NCBI RefSeq assembly: GCF_021398735.1
Contig: NZ_CP090349.1
Location: forward strand, 2,861,001 to 2,925,000
Length of the DNA: 64,000 nt
Direction of reading: 5' to 3'
DNA from: Methylobacterium oryzae
GTDB taxonomy: Bacteria; Pseudomonadota; Alphaproteobacteria; Rhizobiales; Beijerinckiaceae
The number at the start of each line of letters is the position of its first letter. Position 1 is the first letter of the stretch. Shown in pieces: positions 16,904 through 26,430 of this stretch. Position numbers and translations under genes: made by a program. The notes under the pieces were generated by a model. That model saw only the letters and a program-made list of their open reading frames with translations. It was not told the origin of the DNA and made no database searches.

Positions 16904-16990
16904 GGCGGGGGCCTGCACGCAGCGCGGGTGCTCCGGCGCGGCAGCGGGCCTATATGCGGGACCAGGACATCCCGCCCCGCAGAACCCTTC

Positions 16991-18913
16991 ATGACCGACA
17001 ACACCGCGCCCGCGGCCGGGACGCCGATCCCGGCCGAGCGCCCCGGCCTGATCGCCACCTACCGGCGGCTCTGGCCGCATCTCTGGCCCCACGGCCGGCC
17101 CGACCTTCAGCGCCGGGTCTTCCTGGCCTTCGGCCTGCTGCTCGCCGCCAAGCTGGTGACCATGGTGACGCCGTTCACCTTCAAGTGGATCACCGACGCG
17201 CTGGTCGCCGCGGTCGGCGGCAAGGACGAGGCCGTGCCGACCGGCCTCCTCGCCGCGCCGATGCTGCTGATCGCCCTCTACGGCCTCTCGCGGATCGCCA
17301 TGTCGGCGCTGACGCAGGTGCGCGACGGGCTGTTCGCCAAGGTGGCGATGCACGCGGTGCGGCGGCTGGCGCTCCAGACCTTCGAGCACATGCACCGCCT
17401 GTCCCTGCGCTTCCACCTAGAGCGCAAGACCGGCGGCCTGACCCGGGTGCTGGAGCGCGGACGCGCCGGCATCGAGGAGCTGTCGCGCCTGATGGTGCTG
17501 ACCCTGGTGCCGACCATCGTCGAGTTCGTGCTGGTGCTCGGCGTGCTGGCCTACGAGTTCAACTGGACCTACGCGCTGACCGCGTTCCTGACGGTCGCCG
17601 CCTACCTGGCCTTCACCTACAAGGCGACCGAGTGGCGGATCGCGATCCGCCGCCGGATGAACGCCTCCGACACCGACGCCAACACCAAGGCGGTCGACTC
17701 GCTGCTCAACTACGAGACGGTGAAGTATTTCGGCGCGGAAGCCCGGGAGGCCGGCCGCTACGACGAGTCGATGGCCAAGTACGAGAAGGCCTCGACGCAG
17801 ACCTACGTGTCGCTGGCGGTGCTCAATGCCGGGCAGGCGGTGATCTTCACGCTCGGCATGACCGTGGTGATGTGGCTCGCGGCGCGCGACATCCTGGCCG
17901 GGCGCACCACGATCGGCGGCTTCGTGCTCGCCAACACCATGCTGGTGCAGCTCGCGATGCCGCTCAACTTCATGGGCATGATCTACCGCGAGATCAAACA
18001 GGCGCTGATCGACATCGACGACATGTTCCGCATCCTCGGGCAGAACCCCGAGATCGCCGACCGGCCGGGCGCCGCCCCGCTCGCGGTCGCGGGCGGCACG
18101 GTGCGGTTCGAGGACGTGCGCTTCGCCTACAATCCCGAGCGGCCGATCCTGCGCGGCGTCACCTTCGAGATCCCGGCGGGCCAGACGGTGGCGGTGGTCG
18201 GGCCCTCGGGCGCCGGCAAGTCGACGCTCTCGCGCCTGCTGTTCCGGTTCTACGAGCCGCAAGGGGGCCGGATCAGCGTCGACGGGCAGGACATCGCCGC
18301 GGTGACGCAGGCCTCGCTCCGGGCGGCGATCGGCATGGTCCCGCAGGACACGGTGCTGTTCAACGACACGATCGGCTACAACATCCGCTACGGCCGGGCC
18401 GACGCCACCGACGCGGAGCTGCGGGAGGCGGCCCGCCTCGCCCAGATCGACCGCTTCGTCTCGGGGCTGCCGGAGGGCTACGACACCCCGGTGGGCGAGC
18501 GCGGCCTGAAGCTCTCGGGCGGCGAGAAGCAGCGGGTCGCCATCGCCCGCACGATCCTCAAGGCGCCGCCGATCCTGGTCCTCGACGAGGCGACCTCGGC
18601 GCTCGACTCCTTCACGGAGGCCGAGATCCAGGCGGCGCTCGACCGGGTCAGCCGCGGCCGGACCACCCTGGTGATCGCCCACCGGCTGTCGACGGTGGTC
18701 AACGCCGACGCGATCCTGGTCCTCGACCACGGCCGCATCGTCGAGCGCGGCACCCACGCCGCGTTGCTGGAGGCCGGGGGCGTCTACGCGGCGCTCTGGG
18801 ACCGCCAGCGGGAGGCCGACGCCGCCCTGGAGGTGCTCCAGCGCGCCGACGCGCCGGTGCTCCCGCCCCGGACGGGCCACGCCGCCGTGCCGGAGACCGA
18901 GGCCGCGGAGTGA
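16991..18913 (+). CDS. Atm1/HMT-type ABC half-transporter (permease-ATPase fusion)
   Basis: A 640-residue ABC exporter of the ABCB7/Atm1 class, which exports glutathione-linked persulfides or metal-thiol conjugates and supports iron-sulphur and heavy-metal homeostasis. Six transmembrane helices occupy roughly residues 45-340, with the Atm1-type NYETVKYFGAE coupling stretch. The ATPase part has Walker A GPSGAGKST, Q-loop, signature LSGGEKQRV, Walker B ILVLDEAT and the switch His in AHRLST. ATG 16991 (MTDNTAP) is preferred over the longer frame. It should act as a homodimer in the inner membrane. Confidence 0.9.
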   Translation: MTDNTAPAAGTPIPAERPGLIATYRRLWPHLWPHGRPDLQRRVFLAFGLLLAAKLVTMVTPFTFKWITDALVAAVGGKDEAVPTGLLAAPMLLIALYGLSRIAMSALTQVRDGLFAKVAMHAVRRLALQTFEHMHRLSLRFHLERKTGGLTRVLERGRAGIEELSRLMVLTLVPTIVEFVLVLGVLAYEFNWTYALTAFLTVAAYLAFTYKATEWRIAIRRRMNASDTDANTKAVDSLLNYETVKYFGAEAREAGRYDESMAKYEKASTQTYVSLAVLNAGQAVIFTLGMTVVMWLAARDILAGRTTIGGFVLANTMLVQLAMPLNFMGMIYREIKQALIDIDDMFRILGQNPEIADRPGAAPLAVAGGTVRFEDVRFAYNPERPILRGVTFEIPAGQTVAVVGPSGAGKSTLSRLLFRFYEPQGGRISVDGQDIAAVTQASLRAAIGMVPQDTVLFNDTIGYNIRYGRADATDAELREAARLAQIDRFVSGLPEGYDTPVGERGLKLSGGEKQRVAIARTILKAPPILVLDEATSALDSFTEAEIQAALDRVSRGRTTLVIAHRLSTVVNADAILVLDHGRIVERGTHAALLEAGGVYAALWDRQREADAALEVLQRADAPVLPPRTGHAAVPETEAAE

Positions 18914-18985
18914 CCGAAAGGCCACACGCGGTCCGCGCAACGCGGCTGGGACGCAACCGGAGGCGGTAAGCGCGGTTCTGCGGTT

Positions 18986-19222
18986 ATGCCGCACTTCTAC
19001 CTGCACATCCGGGACGGTCAGTGGCTGGTCGAGGATCTCGACGGCGCCGACCTGCCCGACCTCGACGCCGCCCGCACCGAGGCCGAGCGCTCCGCCCGGG
19101 CGCTCTTGGAGATCCAGCGGGTCGACGGCGCGGTGCTGGCCGGGCAGGTCTTCGAGATCGCCGACGCGTCGGGGCAGGTCCTGGCGGTCGTGCCGCTGAG
19201 GGACGTGCTCGAGCTGCCGTAA
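18986..19222 (+). CDS. DUF6894 small protein
   Basis: A 78-residue protein of the pattern MPHFYLHIRDGQWLVEDLDG...DLPDLDAARTEAERSARALL, ending with a hydrophobic strand (QVLAVVPLRDVLEL). This family is abundant in Methylobacterium and rhizobia and has no known function. A second member lies at 25005-25238. An extra-short gap to the transporter upstream allows co-transcription, but the link is not established. Confidence 0.8.
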   Translation: MPHFYLHIRDGQWLVEDLDGADLPDLDAARTEAERSARALLEIQRVDGAVLAGQVFEIADASGQVLAVVPLRDVLELP

Positions 19223-19282
19223 GATCCAGGGCGCGGGCGGGTCGGTCGGGATCGACCGCCGGATGGCCGCTACGGCCGGCCC

Positions 19283-20188
19283 CTACGGCCGCGACCGCAC
19301 ACGGACCCCGAGCAGGTCCTCGAACGGCAGCACCATGGCGCCCTTGTCCCGGTCGCCGTGGCCCTGGCGCAGGGCGGTCTGGTAGGTGGCGGTGGCGGCC
19401 GCCGTGACCGGCATCGGGAAGCCGTTCTCCGCCGCGACCGCCGCGGCGGCGACGAGGTCCTTGTAGGCCGCCCCCATCGGGTAGCCCTCGTCGAACTGGC
19501 CCCGGAGGATCCGCGGCACGAAGTACTGCGCCGCGTAGCTCCGGCTCGTGCCCGTCGTGACCACCTGGGCGACCTGATCCGGGTCGAGCCCCATGGCGAC
19601 GGCCATCGGCAGCACCTCGGCCAGCGCCGCGATGTTGATGTCGTAGAGCACGTTGTTGATCGTCTTGGTGAGCTGGCCGGACCCGGCCGGGCCCATGTGC
19701 AGGATTGTCGTGCCGATCCGCTCCAGGAGCGGGCGCACCCGCGCGACCGCCCCGGCCGCGCCGCCGCACATCACGGTGAGCGTCCCGGCCTCGGCGCCGG
19801 CCGGCGCGCCGGAGACGGGCGCGTCGACGAAGGCGCGTCCGGTCGCCGCCACGGCGCGGCCGACCGTGAGGGCCTTGGCGTGCGCGATGGTGCTGAGGTC
19901 GACCACGACCGCCCCCGGGGCGAGGCGCTCCGCCAGGGCGCCGTCCCCGAGGAGGGCCGCCTCGACGGCGTCGCCGTTCGGCAGGCACAGGAACAGCACG
20001 TCGGCGCCGCCGGCCTGCCCGGGATCGGTGGTGGCGACGAGGCCCGGCGCGGCGAGGCCGGCGAGGCGGGCTGGGTCGGTGTCGATCGCGACGAGCGTCT
20101 CGGCGTCGGAGCCCCGCTTGGCCGCGAGGTTGCGGGCGATGGGGTGCCCCATCGCGCCGAGGCCGAGGAGGGCGAGGCGCGCGGCCAT
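19283..20188 (-). CDS. NAD(P)-dependent beta-hydroxyacid dehydrogenase (3-hydroxyisobutyrate/tartronate semialdehyde reductase family)
   Basis: A 301-residue two-domain dehydrogenase. It has a Rossmann motif LLGLGAMGHPIARNL, the substrate-binding signature FVDAPVSGAPAGAEAGTL, and the catalytic lysine block GQLTKTINNVLY (GxxxKxxxN). The family reduces or oxidises short beta-hydroxyacids (3-hydroxyisobutyrate, tartronate semialdehyde, glyoxylate/succinic semialdehyde). ATG 20188 gives the standard N-terminus MAARLALLG. It stands alone, with a repeat element and a long non-coding stretch behind its start. Substrate uncertain. Confidence 0.87.
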   Translation of the reverse strand: MAARLALLGLGAMGHPIARNLAAKRGSDAETLVAIDTDPARLAGLAAPGLVATTDPGQAGGADVLFLCLPNGDAVEAALLGDGALAERLAPGAVVVDLSTIAHAKALTVGRAVAATGRAFVDAPVSGAPAGAEAGTLTVMCGGAAGAVARVRPLLERIGTTILHMGPAGSGQLTKTINNVLYDINIAALAEVLPMAVAMGLDPDQVAQVVTTGTSRSYAAQYFVPRILRGQFDEGYPMGAAYKDLVAAAAVAAENGFPMPVTAAATATYQTALRQGHGDRDKGAMVLPFEDLLGVRVRSRP

Positions 20189-20319
20189 GCGGGTGTCCCT
20201 GTTCCGAGTGTCCGGGCGCCCCCTGTCCGTGCGGGGGAGGCGCCGCGCCAGCATGTCGCCGGACGGGGCCGTCTTCCAGCCCCGGCCCTGGAATTGCGGC
20301 CGATGGCTTCTCGGCACCG

Positions 20320-20413
20320 ACGTCCTTGCGAGCGGAGCGGAGCGGGCCAGGGTCGCGCCCCGCTCAACGACGTCGCGCGGCCCTGGGTCGCTTCGCTGCG
20401 CTCGCGATGACGG
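20320..20413 (+). repeat. intergenic palindromic element, copy D
   Basis: Same family as 290-383. The left end reads ACGTCC instead of CCGTCC; the right arm CTTCGCTGCGCTCGCGATGACGG is intact. It lies in a divergent gap, so it cannot be a terminator for either neighbouring gene. Confidence 0.82.
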
Positions 20414-21206
20414 AGAGGCGCGCGTCGATGGCGGCGCGCGGCTCAGTTTGCCTTGACAATGTTCCTATTTTGTGCTTCCTGACCGCACCTGTCCGCGGCG
20501 GCCCGGGAGCGATCCCGGGGCGTCCTTCGGGGGCCCGCCCGGTGGCTGACCGGTCGGGTCCGGGGACGGGGCGGCGCCCGCGTCGGTGGCTCTCAGCCGC
20601 CATCGCCCCGGGCGACGGACCGGTGCGGGGCGTGCCTCGGACGCGGGCGTGAGACCGGGCGGCACTCTGCCCGGCGGGGTGAGGAAATGCCCCCGCGCCG
20701 ACCCGCCTCTGGGCCGACCCTGAGCGACCTGCGGACCCGCCCACTACGAGGCGGGGGACGGCTGGAAGGCCACGGCGCCGATGCGGGTTCCGGAGGTGCG
20801 GGCACGGCGTGCGAGTACGGCGTGCCTGCACCTCGACAGAGACCGCTAACGGGGAGTCGCAGGACCGGGACGTCGGAGACGTCGCGACGAGACAGACGGC
20901 ACCGGCCGGGGACCATGCCCGGCCGATGCCGCGGGGCGCCGCGGGGATCGGATCCCGCGCGTACTTGGCCGACACCTGGGTTCCCGCGGCGTCCCGCGTC
21001 CCTCGTGCTCGCCTCCCGGGCCATGCCCCCGGCGCCACGCGCGCGCGGGGACGATCGCGCGCACCCGAACGGCGGACGAAGGGCAGGGATGCGTGAAGTT
21101 GCGCCGCACCGTTGTTCCCTCGCCCGAGAAATCGGTCTACACGGCCGCTCCCTCGAAACCGCTTACCTGCCCCGTATGCAGGACTGAGCCCGGAGACGCT
21201 CGTACC
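20414..21206. other. about 800-base stretch without a recognisable gene upstream of thrS
   Basis: Open frames here are Arg/Pro-rich and look like GC-driven artefacts. Visible signals: a TTGACA at 20453-20458 that could be a -35 box in an AT-richer patch, a hairpin CCGGGC/GCCCGG at 20655-20674, and a 7-bp stem GGCCGGG/CCCGGCC at 20904-20924. It may hold the thrS promoter with a long leader or a small RNA. I found no match by eye to 4.5S, 6S, tmRNA, RNase P RNA or a T-box. Confidence 0.4.
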
Positions 21207-23234
21207 ATGCCGATTCTCACCTTCCCCGACGGCAACACGCGGGAGATCGCCGCCGGCACGACCGGGCGGGCCGTGGTCGAGGGCATCGCCAAGTCGCTGG
21301 CCAAGCGCACCGTCGCCATGGCGCTCGACGGCACGGTCGCCGACCTGGACGACCCGATCGACCGCGATGCCCGCATCGAGTTCCTGGACCGCACCGACCC
21401 GCGCAGCCTGGAGCTGATCCGGCACGACTGCGCGCACGTGCTCGCCGAGGCCGTGCAGGCGCTCTGGCCGGAGACGCAGGTCACGATCGGCCCGGTGATC
21501 GAGAACGGCTTCTACTACGACTTCCATCGCGAGACCCCGTTCACGCCCGAGGACTTCCCGAAGATCGAGGCGAAGATGCGCGAGATTATCTCGCGCGACG
21601 CGCCCTTCACGAAGGAAGTCTGGACGCGCGAGGACGTGCGGGCGCTGTTCGCCGGCAAGGGCGAGGGCTTCAAGGTCGAGCTGGTCGACGCGATCCCGCC
21701 GGGCGAGGACCTGAAGATCTACCGCCAGGGCGACTGGTTCGACCTCTGCCGCGGCCCGCACATGACCTCGACGGCCAAGGTCGGCACCGCCTTCAAGCTG
21801 ATGAAGGTCGCGGGGGCCTACTGGCGCGGCGACTCGAACAACCCGATGCTGACCCGCATCTACGGGACGGCCTGGGCGAACCAGGCCGATCTCGACGATT
21901 ACCTGCACCGGCTGGAGGAGGCCGAGCGCCGCGACCACCGACGGCTCGGCCGCGAGATGGACCTGTTCCACTTCCAGGAGGAGGGGCCGGGCGTCGTCTT
22001 CTGGCACGCCAAGGGCTGGACGATCTTCCAGGAGCTGATCGCCTACATGCGCCGGCGCCTGCGCGGCGACTACGCCGAGGTGAACGCCCCGCAGATCCTC
22101 GACAAGGCCCTGTGGGAGACCTCCGGCCACTGGGGCTGGTACCGGGAGAACATGTTCGCCGCGCAATCCGCCGGCGAGGAGGCCGAGGACAAGCGCTGGT
22201 TCGCCCTCAAGCCGATGAACTGCCCGGGCCACGTGCAGATCTTCAAGCATGGCTTGAAATCCTACCGCGACCTGCCCCTGCGCATGGCCGAGTTCGGGAT
22301 CGTCCACCGCTACGAGCCGTCGGGCGCCATGCACGGGCTGATGCGCGTGCGCGGCTTCACGCAGGACGACGCCCACGTCTTCTGCACCGAGGACCAGCTC
22401 GCCGACGAGTGCCTGAAGATCAACGACCTGATCCTCTCGACCTACGCGGATTTCGGCTTCGACCAGATCGTCGTGAAGCTCTCGACCCGGCCCGAGAAGC
22501 GCGTCGGCTCCGACGCCCTCTGGGACCACGCCGAGGACGTGATGACCCGCGTGCTGGCGCAGATCGAGGAGCAGTCGGCCGGCCGGATCAAGACGGCGGT
22601 CAACCCGGGGGAGGGCGCGTTCTACGGGCCCAAATTCGAGTACGTGCTCCGCGACGCCATCGGCCGCGACTGGCAGTGCGGGACCACGCAGGTGGACTTC
22701 AACCTGCCCGAGCGGTTCGGCGCCTTCTACATCGACGCCGACGGCGCCCGGAAGCCGCCCGTGATGGTCCACCGGGCGATCTGCGGCTCGATGGAGCGCT
22801 TCACCGGCATCCTGATCGAGCACTTCGCCGGGCACTTCCCCCTGTGGCTGGCGCCGGTCCAGGTGGTGGTGGCGACGATCACCGGCGAGGCCGATCCCTA
22901 CGCCCGGGACGTCATCCGCACCCTGGAGCGCGCGGGCCTGCGGGTCGAGGCGGATCTGCGCAACGAGAAGATCAACTACAAGGTCCGCGAGCACTCGCTG
23001 GCCAAGGTGCCGGTGCTGCTGGCGCTCGGTCGCCGCGAGGCGGAGGAGCGCACGGTCTCGATCCGGCGGCTCGGCAGCCAGCAGACCCGCACGCTGCCGC
23101 TGAGCGAGGCCGTGGCGGCCTTCGTGGAGGAGGCGACCGCGCCCGACATCCGCCGCGCCGAGGCCGTCGCCGCGACGGTCCCAACCAGCGACACGGTGCT
23201 CGACGGCCATCACGGCCCGCACGACGCGCCCTGA
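21207..23234 (+). CDS. thrS: threonyl-tRNA synthetase
   Basis: A 675-residue class II synthetase that charges tRNA-Thr. In order: TGS domain (residues 1-62, [18 protein letters not shown]), editing domain with [11 protein letters not shown] (HxxxH) and CRGPHM, catalytic core with the zinc Cys in [10 protein letters not shown], class II motif 2 ([21 protein letters not shown] cut by [10 protein letters not shown]) and motif 3 ([13 protein letters not shown]), then the anticodon-binding domain. ATG 21207 (MPILTFPDG) is the family start. Slightly longer than E. coli ThrS because of a C-terminal tail. Single gene, with a hairpin downstream. Confidence 0.97.
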   Translation: MPILTFPDGNTREIAAGTTGRAVVEGIAKSLAKRTVAMALDGTVADLDDPIDRDARIEFLDRTDPRSLELIRHDCAHVLAEAVQALWPETQVTIGPVIENGFYYDFHRETPFTPEDFPKIEAKMREIISRDAPFTKEVWTREDVRALFAGKGEGFKVELVDAIPPGEDLKIYRQGDWFDLCRGPHMTSTAKVGTAFKLMKVAGAYWRGDSNNPMLTRIYGTAWANQADLDDYLHRLEEAERRDHRRLGREMDLFHFQEEGPGVVFWHAKGWTIFQELIAYMRRRLRGDYAEVNAPQILDKALWETSGHWGWYRENMFAAQSAGEEAEDKRWFALKPMNCPGHVQIFKHGLKSYRDLPLRMAEFGIVHRYEPSGAMHGLMRVRGFTQDDAHVFCTEDQLADECLKINDLILSTYADFGFDQIVVKLSTRPEKRVGSDALWDHAEDVMTRVLAQIEEQSAGRIKTAVNPGEGAFYGPKFEYVLRDAIGRDWQCGTTQVDFNLPERFGAFYIDADGARKPPVMVHRAICGSMERFTGILIEHFAGHFPLWLAPVQVVVATITGEADPYARDVIRTLERAGLRVEADLRNEKINYKVREHSLAKVPVLLALGRREAEERTVSIRRLGSQQTRTLPLSEAVAAFVEEATAPDIRRAEAVAATVPTSDTVLDGHHGPHDAP

Positions 23235-23252
23235 CGCGCCGCCGATAGACGT

Positions 23253-23286
23253 CGTCCCGGGGGCCGCGCGGCGCCCCCCCGGGACG
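23253..23286 (+). terminator. terminator-like hairpin after thrS
   Basis: CGTCCCGGGGG and CCCCCGGGACG form an 11-bp perfect stem with a 12-base loop, 18 bases after the thrS stop. No U-tract follows. Confidence 0.55.
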
Positions 23287-23512
23287 TCGGCGCGGCCCGA
23301 CCGCGCGGACCCGTCGACCGACAGAGTTCGCGCGCCGCGATCACCACCTCAACTTGCGGATGGTCAATCTCCGCGAAGATCGCTCAACGCGCACGACTTT
23401 CGTCAAGGTTGGCGAAAGGAATCCCATTCTATGAAGACCGGAGACTAATTTCCGAGCCGGCACGTTCCGGCGATCGCCCGACGACGCTGTCGGGCGTTTC
23501 GGGGGACCGGCC

Positions 23513-24523
23513 ATGGCGGCGGAGGCGGGCAGGGCGGCGACGAGGCTGGCGCGGCGCCACCGGCAGGCGGCCTGCGCCCGGCGCCAGGACGGGCTCGGCC
23601 GCGGGCGCAAGCTCGGACCCGGCATCGTCCAGGCGCTGGACTCGCTGCCGCACGGCCTGTGCCTGTTCGATTCCGCCGACCGGCTGCTGTTCGTGAGCGA
23701 CGGGTTCCGGCGCCTGTTCGGCCCGCCCGCGAACCGGATCCGGCCCGGCATGCATGCCCGGGCGGTGGGCGCGGCGAGCGCCGCGGGGGCGGTCCCGGCC
23801 GACCGGGATCCCTGCGGCCTCTGGGCGGCCCGCAGGCGGCTCCTCGCCCGGGGCGCGACCGACGCCGTGGTCCAGACGCTCGCGGACGGGCGCCAGGTCG
23901 CGATCACCCTGCACCCGCAGGCCGGCGGCGGCTGGACCGCCCTGTGGGAGGACGTGACCGAGCGCCGCCGGGCGGAGTCGCTCCTGCGCTACATGGCCCA
24001 CCACGACCCGCTGACCGGCCTGCCGAACCGCCACCTGTTCGCGGCCCGGCTCGACCGGACCCTGGCCGACCTCGACGGCGCGCCCTGCGCGCTGCTGTGC
24101 CTCGACCTCGACGGCTTCAAGCCGGTGAACGACCGCCACGGGCACGCGGTGGGCGACGCGCTCCTGCGACACCTGGCCGAGCGCCTGCGGGCGGCGCTCG
24201 GCGCCGGGGATTGCGCCGCGCGGCTCGGGGGCGACGAGTTCACCATCCTGCTCGGCGACGCGGCGCCGGCGCCGGCCCTCGGCTTCGCCCTGCGCCTCCA
24301 GGCGCGCCTCGCCGAGCCGTACGATCTCGGGACCGGAACGCCGATCCGCATCGGCGCGGCGATCGGCGTGGCCTGCGCGCCCCTGCACGCCACCCGGGCG
24401 CAGGCCCTGGTGGAGCGGGCGGACGCGGCGATGTACGCGGCCAAGCGTCTCGGCCACCCCTACCTGTGGGACGACGCGCTGGATCTCGGGCCGGTCGGTC
24501 CGGGCGGCGCGGTTCCGGCCTGA
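23513..24523 (+). CDS. PAS-GGDEF diguanylate cyclase
   Basis: A 336-residue predicted diguanylate cyclase that makes cyclic di-GMP from two GTP. An N-terminal basic tail leads to a PAS domain (residues about 36-150: ALDSLPHGLCLFDSADRLLF), a short signalling helix (ERRRAESLLRYMAHHD), then the GGDEF domain (about 155-325: PLTGLPNRHLF, LDLDGFKPVND, LGGDEF with GGDEF at 239-243). The active site is intact. The inhibitory I-site position (230-233) reads GAGD, not RxxD, so product feedback is probably lost. No transmembrane segment: a cytoplasmic sensor. ATG 23513 has GGGGGA upstream. Confidence 0.9.
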   Translation: MAAEAGRAATRLARRHRQAACARRQDGLGRGRKLGPGIVQALDSLPHGLCLFDSADRLLFVSDGFRRLFGPPANRIRPGMHARAVGAASAAGAVPADRDPCGLWAARRRLLARGATDAVVQTLADGRQVAITLHPQAGGGWTALWEDVTERRRAESLLRYMAHHDPLTGLPNRHLFAARLDRTLADLDGAPCALLCLDLDGFKPVNDRHGHAVGDALLRHLAERLRAALGAGDCAARLGGDEFTILLGDAAPAPALGFALRLQARLAEPYDLGTGTPIRIGAAIGVACAPLHATRAQALVERADAAMYAAKRLGHPYLWDDALDLGPVGPGGAVPA

Positions 24524-24539
24524 GGCGGCCGGGACGGCC

Positions 24540-24965
24540 TCAGCGCGCCTTCTCGTGCTCCGCGAGGCCCACGGCCCTGTAATCGTAGGTCGGGAAGAAC
24601 TCGGTCCGGTACGCGCCCCAGGCGGTGTCCTCCAGGACGCGGTTGACCTCGCGCAGGCGGGAGGCGGGCAGCCGCAGGACGATGATCTGCCCGATCCCCA
24701 TGACGACGTTCCACGAGACGACCTCGATGCCCGGCGGCGGGAAGGCCTTGTAGAAGCCCTGCTTGGCGAGTTGCGCGTTCAGCTCCGCCAGCGGGCGGGA
24801 CTGGTCGTGGCGCAGGAAGACCGTCAGCAGCACGGCGTTGTCGGCCGTCGCCGCGGCGGATCCCGTGGGCGGGGGCGGCGCGGTCTGCGCCCCTGCCGGC
24901 CCGGCGGCGACGAGCAGCAGGAGCGCCGCCGCGAGCGGGCCGGTCAGACCTGTTGAGCGTCGCAT
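24540..24965 (-). CDS. small secreted protein of unknown function
   Basis: A 141-residue protein with a clear signal peptide (MRRSTGLTGPLAAALLLLVA, ending GPAGA). The mature part begins with a Pro-rich segment and continues with a folded-looking domain rich in aromatic residues (VLRLPASRLREVNRVLED, FFPTYDYRAVG). I recognise no family. It is convergent with the diguanylate cyclase gene, 16 bases between stops. GGGAGA lies before the ATG. Confidence 0.7.
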   Translation of the reverse strand: MRRSTGLTGPLAAALLLLVAAGPAGAQTAPPPPTGSAAATADNAVLLTVFLRHDQSRPLAELNAQLAKQGFYKAFPPPGIEVVSWNVVMGIGQIIVLRLPASRLREVNRVLEDTAWGAYRTEFFPTYDYRAVGLAEHEKAR

Positions 24966-25004
24966 GCGATCTCCCGCTTTCCCGACCCGCGCGCGGCCGG
25001 GCCG

Positions 25005-25238
25005 TCAGCCGCCCTCGACATCGTAGGAGAGCCGCAGGCGCAGGCGGACCGCGCCCTGCTCGTCGCGCACGGCGAGCACGTAATCCTGCCGCTCCATCGG
25101 ATCGGTCAAGCCCTGCGCGAGCCGCGTCAGGATGCGCACCGCCTGCGCCCGCGCCGCGGCGAGATCCGGAAGATCGAAGCCGTCGCGGTCGCGAACCAAG
25201 TTGGCGCCGTCGTGGAGGTCGATGAAATAGCGGGGCAC
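25005..25238 (-). CDS. DUF6894 small protein
   Basis: A second DUF6894 member of 77 residues (MPRYFIDLHDGANLVRDRDG, then FDLPDLAAARAQAVRILTRL), closely parallel to the protein at 18986-19222. I chose GTG 25238 because it aligns the start with that paralogue; a TTG at 25271 with GGAG before it would add 11 residues. Function unknown. Confidence 0.72.
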   Translation of the reverse strand: MPRYFIDLHDGANLVRDRDGFDLPDLAAARAQAVRILTRLAQGLTDPMERQDYVLAVRDEQGAVRLRLRLSYDVEGG

Positions 25239-25379
25239 GGATGCGAGCTCGGCGAGCGCCGGAGCTCGCAAGGATCAGTCTCCGCTGTTTCTACGTAGTT
25301 TCCGGAGGGCCGCAATCGGAGGTCGCCCGTGTCGCACCCCCAGACGCAGCCGGATGTAAGCCGGGACCCGCGGGCCGCC

Positions 25380-25634
25380 TCAGCCCCCCAGCAGGCTCTC
25401 GGCGAAATCGTCCGGGACGGTCCCGAACTGGCCGAGGATCGTGACGCCCTCGAGCTCCCCGGTCTCGTCGTCGGCCACGACCCTGAGCGCCGCCGCGCCC
25501 GGCATGCGGGCGGCCAGCGCCTCCGCCTTCTTGAGGGCGCCGAACTCGCTCTGCGCGGGCTCCTGACGGGCCGGCCGCAGGCGATTCCGGTGCAGCTCGA
25601 ACGGCTGCACGAGGTAGGTGGTCTTCAGGGCCAT
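25380..25634 (-). CDS. conserved small cytoplasmic protein, unknown function
   Basis: An 84-residue soluble protein (MALKTTYLVQPFELHRNRLR..., then ALKKAEALAARM, then ALRVVADDETGELEGVTIL). The helix-strand pattern looks like a small alpha/beta fold. It has a very good GAGGAGG ribosome site 6 bases before the ATG, the best support that it is translated. Family not recognised. Confidence 0.68.
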   Translation of the reverse strand: MALKTTYLVQPFELHRNRLRPARQEPAQSEFGALKKAEALAARMPGAAALRVVADDETGELEGVTILGQFGTVPDDFAESLLGG

Positions 25635-25686
25635 TCCGGCCTCCTCGGCGCGGCGCGCGGTGGCGAACGGACCGCGGCGCGGTCCA

Positions 25687-25872
25687 CTACAGGCTGCGGG
25701 TGGTCACCCCGAGGGCGAGCAGGGCGTAGGCGCCGATGAAGAACCATTGCCGGTGCGCCACGACGGTTTTTCCGACCATCGGGATGCGCGTGTAGAGGCT
25801 GGCGACGGCGAGGCCGATCAGCACGGCCGACACCAGGAACGTGAGCAGGCGCGGGGCGGAGAGCGTGGGCAT
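25687..25872 (-). CDS. small membrane protein
   Basis: A 61-residue protein with two predicted transmembrane helices (LLTFLVSAVLIGLAVASLY and WFFIGAYALLALGVTT) joined by a short basic loop. Function unknown. GGAG lies 8 bases before the ATG. Part of a run of short minus-strand genes. Confidence 0.6.
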   Translation of the reverse strand: MPTLSAPRLLTFLVSAVLIGLAVASLYTRIPMVGKTVVAHRQWFFIGAYALLALGVTTRSL

Positions 25873-25905
25873 ACCCCATGCTCCGCCGGTACGCTTACCG
25901 AACCG

Positions 25906-26112
25906 TTACCGGTCGAGCCCGGGCACGAGGGGGCGGTACGCCGTCAACGGGCCCTGCGTTCCGGGAAGCAGGCCGACCTCGGCGAGCCACAGGACCATGA
26001 TCGCTCCGGCCAGGAGCGTCGCGAGCGAGGCCAGCCGCCCGGTCCACCGCCGCAGCACGAACATGGCGACCACGACGGCCAGCAGGGCGATGAGGAGGGC
26101 GAGCATCAGCAT
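25906..26112 (-). CDS. small membrane protein
   Basis: A 68-residue protein with two hydrophobic helices (MLMLALLIALLAVVVAMFVL and LASLATLLAGAIMVLWLAEV). An upstream ATG at 26172 would add a 20-residue polar tail; the start at 26112 places the first helix at the N-terminus but has a weak ribosome site. Unknown function. Confidence 0.5.
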   Translation of the reverse strand: MLMLALLIALLAVVVAMFVLRRWTGRLASLATLLAGAIMVLWLAEVGLLPGTQGPLTAYRPLVPGLDR

Positions 26113-26430
26113 GGCCGCGCCATGCCACGACCGGGGCGCCGCGTCACCGCGGATGACGGCGGAAACACCCATCGGCCGGCCCGGGCCGACTTCAAGTCCG
26201 CCAGATGCACGTTCTGGTCGTTCTGCAGAGCGGAAACTCTACCGCAGTCGATAGGCCGACTCGGACGGCGCCCGGAAATACTCCGCCGAAAATCGCCAGA
26301 AATGGTCGGCCGATCTCCGCGGCGGGCACCCCGATCATGCACCGGAAGCGGCCCGCCAACGGTTTTGTAACTTGCATTCAGTGCTCAAAAGTAGCAGATC
26401 CCGGGCGAGGGGCACACCAGGAATCTTACA
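26113..26430. other. non-coding gap upstream of the MucR-type gene
   Basis: No convincing gene. The last 70 bases before mucR (about 26361-26395) turn AT-rich (GGTTTTGTAACTTGCATTC, TCAAAAGTAGC), unlike the surroundings. MucR/Ros proteins bind AT-rich, loosely conserved sites and usually repress their own gene, so this may be promoter plus autoregulatory site. If the upstream start at 26172 is used for the previous gene the gap is 258 bases. Confidence 0.4.

Noticed and set aside
20687..21187. 166-codon Arg/Pro-rich frame before thrS
   Set aside because: No ribosome site, no recognisable fold, and a composition typical of non-coding high-GC DNA.
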